DNA from: Lates calcarifer
Taxonomy: Eukaryota > Chordata > Actinopteri > Centropomidae
Assembly: GCF_001640805.2 (NCBI RefSeq)
Contig: NC_066852.1
Location: 6,122,194-6,186,193, forward strand
Direction: 5' to 3'
Length of the DNA stretch: 64,000 bases
The notes beneath the pieces are model-generated. The model saw only the letters and a program-made list of their open reading frames with translations, made no database searches and was not told the DNA's origin. Shown piece after piece: positions 60,606 to 64,000 of this stretch. How positions within the stretch are numbered: position 1 is the first letter of the stretch; the number at the start of each line of letters is the position of its first letter. Made by a program: the position numbers and the translations under genes.

Positions 60606-61100
60606 TGTGTGCGTGTGTGAGTGTGTGTGCAATCACAATCAGCACTGCAGTGCCGGAGCAGAGAGAGAGAGAGAGAGAGAGAGTGAGAGAGAGCGAGAAG
60701 GAGGGGAGAGAGGAGGGAGACAGCAATAGGAGAGGGGGAGAGGGAGACAGGGAGAGGAAATGGAGAAAGGGGGAGCGCCAGAGCAAAAAAAGAAGGGGAG
60801 AGCAAGTCAAAAGAGGGAAAAGATGGTGAGGGTAGGGGGGTAGTGAAACAGAGAAAGGAAGAGAGAGCCTGCGTCATCCCTCAGTGTCACCAGGGACATT
60901 TCTCTGCACTAGAAATGACTGCACTCGGAGCGGGAGCAGGATTTGGGAAGGGGTGGGGGGTGTCGTTTTAAAACAGCTGAATGAGAGGGAAGGAGGACGC
61001 ATGCACACATGGTCTACAGTGCAGCTGACTGATTCTGATCACTGTTCACTACCATCTTTAAGGGGACCTGCATGTGATTCTCTTACAGCAAATATGTAAT
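59730..61100 (-). promoter_or_regulatory. sptbn4: Candidate internal promoter/5' UTR region of a short sptbn4 isoform
   Basis: Immediately upstream (minus strand) of the exon that starts within spectrin repeat 10 the DNA changes character. It is GC-richer, contains CpG (CCGCGG near 60518) and long purine/pyrimidine tracts (60661-60800), and has no exons. Mammalian beta-IV spectrin has a short form (Sigma6) that lacks the CH domains and the first nine or so repeats, so its start would be expected here. In-frame ATGs exist in the downstream exon (MLMARDT). This is inference; no TSS motif is diagnostic. Confidence 0.35.
60568..60692. repeat. (GT)n and (GA)n microsatellites
   Basis: About sixteen GT units (60568-60603), a degenerate GT section, then about twelve GA units (60661-60692). 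Confidence 0.95.
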
Positions 61101-61459
61101 TTGGGTACAAAGCATACTGACATCTTAATCTGTTCTTTGGTTAATATCTGAATTAGAGATAGACAAGACAATTTTATGTCATCAAAAAATTTGGCTCCAA
61201 GTTTGGCTCTAATTTTCAGTCTGCATTTGTGCTGCACCATCAAAAACATTTTTCATTTATACTATTTAAAAAAAAAATATTTAAATCAAATTCAATCATC
61301 ATAGCATCCAGAGATGATTAAAGTTTCATGAGAAGAGGCTGAAGTGGAGCACAACCCTAAACTTACCAAGTTCTTTTGTTCAGGCTGGTTGTGTATTGTC
61401 TTTTCTTTTGGAGTTAGTTATAGTTACTATACTCTAGTTACTATAGATATTATAGTTAC

Positions 61460-61508
61460 TCACACACACACACACATACACACACCCACACACCCACACA
61501 CACACACA
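61460..61508. repeat. (CA)n microsatellite
   Basis: CA units with a few interruptions (CATA, CCCA). Confidence 0.95.
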
Positions 61509-63697
61509 ATAATTGTTATTGTCAATTATTTCTCAGAGTCATATTATCAATTCTATATAGTCTGGATGCAATCCATGCACAATGTATATATAGGTGAGAG
61601 TGAGAAAAGGTATAATAACGAGCCAAAGAAATGACATGTTCAAAATCGCATCTCAAAATGATGTTTAAATGCTAGAGAGTAGTCTAAACACACAAACATG
61701 TAGAAACATCCATGTAGACAAATGGATCATCATATTTGCTGCCGTGGTTTGTCCAGTATTTCCAGGTCTCCTCACATAACCCAATCAAACATGTCAGATA
61801 GCTGATGATACTAGGAGGGGCCCAAGGCTGTCTGAGTAAAACGAGACTATAAGTTTACAGCCATGCTAACAGCTCTGTGAGGTAGTACTTTACTACAAAG
61901 GTGCTTAGAGCAAAATGCTAATGTCTGCAAACTAACACATGCACAATGACAGTGCTAACATGGCAATATTTAGCAGGTTATATTTACCATGTTTACCATC
62001 TTAGTTTATGGCAGGCAAAAATATTTAGCAATAAACACAAAGTGGAACTGAGGCTGATGTGAAAGACTTTAATTTTGTATTTTGCATCTTTTTGCACCAA
62101 ATTAAAATTTTGACCTGTTGATGGCGCTGGATGAAAATTTAAGAGATCAGTAAAGTTATATCAATGCATCCTGAGAAAAATTACACCAAATTCCATAGCA
62201 ATCAAAAGAGCACTTCCATAGCAATCTATTCAGCAGTTGTCAGGACAGATCACTCAAAAACACTTTTGTCACCCTCACAGTGGAGCTAGATGAAAAGTAA
62301 GAAGATGACTAAAGTCAGTAAGATTCATCCTCAGAGAACAATGAGTGAAGGTACAAAGGGCCATGATCCATGCAGTCCCACAGTTGTTGAGTTCTTTCAC
62401 TCTGAAGCAAAGTGGTGGACTGACTGACAATAAACAACACACTGACAATGAGTACACTGGTTTCAGAAACTTGGATAATCCCGATCCTGATTTTGAGACA
62501 CCTGGATATGTTAGCTGGAGTACTCCAATAGATTATAATCTGCCATGTTCTCGTAATTGTCTTAATGTGTAATGGTAAATGATGATTACCACACTGAAAT
62601 AACTGGGAAACCTGATTTCAACTATGTCAATTATAAATGATGTTGTTGCTTTTGTTTTATATTACAGTGATCAGGAGGAGTGGCTAAAACAGCACAATTT
62701 GAAATGTATTGGGAGTTCAGACAGCCAGAAGCCAAACACAAAGGTTGAGGTAACTCAGTCAGTGAAATGAATGACTGAGATCTATACACATCTGCACATA
62801 AATAACTGCACATATCATAAATCCGGATGTGGTTATGATCATGTACAGAAGGGTTCAAAGATCTGACCCACTTAACAACTTCTTCATGTATTACAACAAT
62901 ATAGCAGAAAGCAAATGCAGCCTACTCACACCACCTACAGGGGAGAGAGAGCATTTTTCTCCTGTCCTCACACGGTATGACAATATTTTTCAACCTTTTC
63001 TGGCCTGTCACTCAATTTTTACTTCCTCTAAATGCCACCAGTAATTGTTATAGGTGTACTCCATTTTCAAATGCACAAGTGGAGCTCCAAAAGGGTAATG
63101 GGAATGGTGATCTTTCATCTCTGTTGAAAATACTTCACAGTAATATCAGATCAATATATCACTCTTGGAATCTTTTCAAACCTGACAGCATAACAAGTGG
63201 CCCCACAAGAGGCCTTGACTTCACTGGTGAGAACCTGCACTGAGACTATGTATTTCCATCAGCTTTCCTGTTTCTGTCTCTATCACCAAACCCTAAACTG
63301 TTAATTGCAGGGGTTGGTCTGAATCTCACTGTCTGTTGTCCTCCTGTATCCCTTCCCTCATATTAAGGAAAACAAACACAACCAGGGAGCTGTTACTTTA
63401 ACATCACAAGGCTGAACAAATCTTTCAAAGCATGTACATCAACTTAACTATGTCTTAGGTGAGACCCCACTGAAATGTCACTGCATAAAGATAATCTTAT
63501 GACATAAGTAACAATATGCACTAGATGTGTACTTCAGTTGATTGTGGTCTAAATGCAACAGAACTGCAAGCTGTTAACTGATGGGCACGAAAATGAAATA
63601 AAGCAAAATACATCAGAAATCACAGGGTCAAGTAGACTTGTAACAGTAGTTACAAAGCTGCAAAGATGTAACAAATAATCAGTGAATGAATGAAAAG

Positions 63698-63746
63698 GGG
63701 CGGCATGGTGGTGCAGTGGTTAGCACTGTCGCCTCACAGTAAGAGG
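63698..63746 (+). repeat. Truncated copy of a common fish dispersed repeat
   Basis: GGGCGGCATGGTGGTGCAGT and the following GGTTAGCACTGTCGCCTCAC are the hallmark start of a repeat found in thousands of copies in percomorph fish. The rest of the element (GTCCTGGGTTCGA...) is missing. Confidence 0.7.
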
Positions 63747-63920
63747 CGAGTGATGTCTTGCAGCTCTTGCAAAATGTTGTCTGATCAAATAACTTGTTAA
63801 AGTTAAACTAAGGTCATTCATTGGTCTAGGGGTTAGGACACAAAGTAAGGTAAGGCAACATTCCCCATTTGATACTGTCACTATCAAATACAGGCAAGTG
63901 CCAAAAAAAAAAAGAAAAAC

Positions 63921-63933
63921 AACCACACACACA

Positions 63934-63973
<40 letters not shown>
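63921..63973. repeat. (AC)n-(TC)n compound microsatellite
   Basis: About eight AC units followed by about seventeen TC units close to the right edge. Confidence 0.95.
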
Positions 63974-63975
<2 letters not shown>

Positions 63976-64000
63976 TCTTATGTACATCACAAATATCTGA

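Larger units (their letters stand above)
61100..64000. other. sptbn4 intronic sequence at the right edge
   Basis: No beta-spectrin exon or other gene is recognised. It contains a (CA)n run (61460-61508), a fish dispersed-repeat start (63698-63746) and an (AC)n-(TC)n run (63921-63973). It is presumably the intron leading to the repeat 9/10 exon beyond the window. Confidence 0.5.

Noticed and set aside
60335..60829. Long open frames across the GT/GA repeats on both strands
   Set aside because: They owe their length to microsatellite sequence without stops.
1..64000. CRISPR arrays, operons, tRNA or rRNA genes, phage or plasmid functions
   Set aside because: None seen. The architecture is that of a vertebrate chromosome; tandem repeats present are microsatellites or the coding repeat in sptbn4.

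Overview
This is a stretch of vertebrate nuclear genome, almost certainly a ray-finned (teleost) fish. The genes have many short exons with GT-AG introns, are AT-rich between exons, carry long microsatellites, and are interspersed with fish-type DNA transposon debris (a Tc1-like relic, a TTAA-flanked MITE, copies of a 'GCAACTAA...' dispersed repeat and the start of a 'GGGCGGCATGGTGG' repeat). There is no bacterial gene organisation.

Five genes can be reconstructed by joining exons by hand. Left to right: (1) slc8a2, a Na+/Ca2+ exchanger of NCX2 type, + strand, 12 coding exons, 215-10739, apparently complete (923 aa). (2) hnrnpl, the splicing regulator hnRNP L, + strand, 13 coding exons, 13401-22454, complete (517 aa). 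It has a minor-class AT-AC intron and a long CA-rich intron with a good candidate for an autoregulatory poison exon. (3) irf2bp1, a transcriptional co-repressor, + strand, essentially one coding exon, 24456-26238, interrupted by a single +1 frame break. (4) micu2, the EF-hand gatekeeper of the mitochondrial calcium uniporter, - strand, 12 exons, 33673 down to 29092, with a single-base frame break just after its start codon. (5) sptbn4, beta-IV spectrin, - strand, 19 exons in the window (59729 down to 39612), from spectrin repeat 10 to the C-terminus. The actin-binding domain and repeats 1-9 lie beyond the right edge.

The genes do not form an operon. slc8a2, hnrnpl and irf2bp1 run rightward; micu2 and sptbn4 run leftward, so irf2bp1 and micu2 are convergent. 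From memory, human SLC8A2, HNRNPL, IRF2BP1 and SPTBN4 all lie on 19q13 while MICU2 is on chromosome 13, so micu2 is the outsider. slc8a2 and micu2 both act in calcium handling (plasma membrane and mitochondrion); sptbn4 organises axon initial segments and nodes.

The most notable points are: a Gly/Ser/Tyr/Gln-rich tandem repeat of about 220 residues inside the variable region of beta-IV spectrin, with three perfect 36-bp copies at its core; the candidate hnrnpl poison exon, whose inclusion gives a stop in the next exon; the AT-AC intron; an 18-nt microexon and a changed Ca2+-site residue in slc8a2; a GC-AG intron in sptbn4; and a plausible internal promoter for a short beta-IV spectrin isoform. 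The rest is introns, UTRs and intergenic DNA with simple repeats and transposon remnants.
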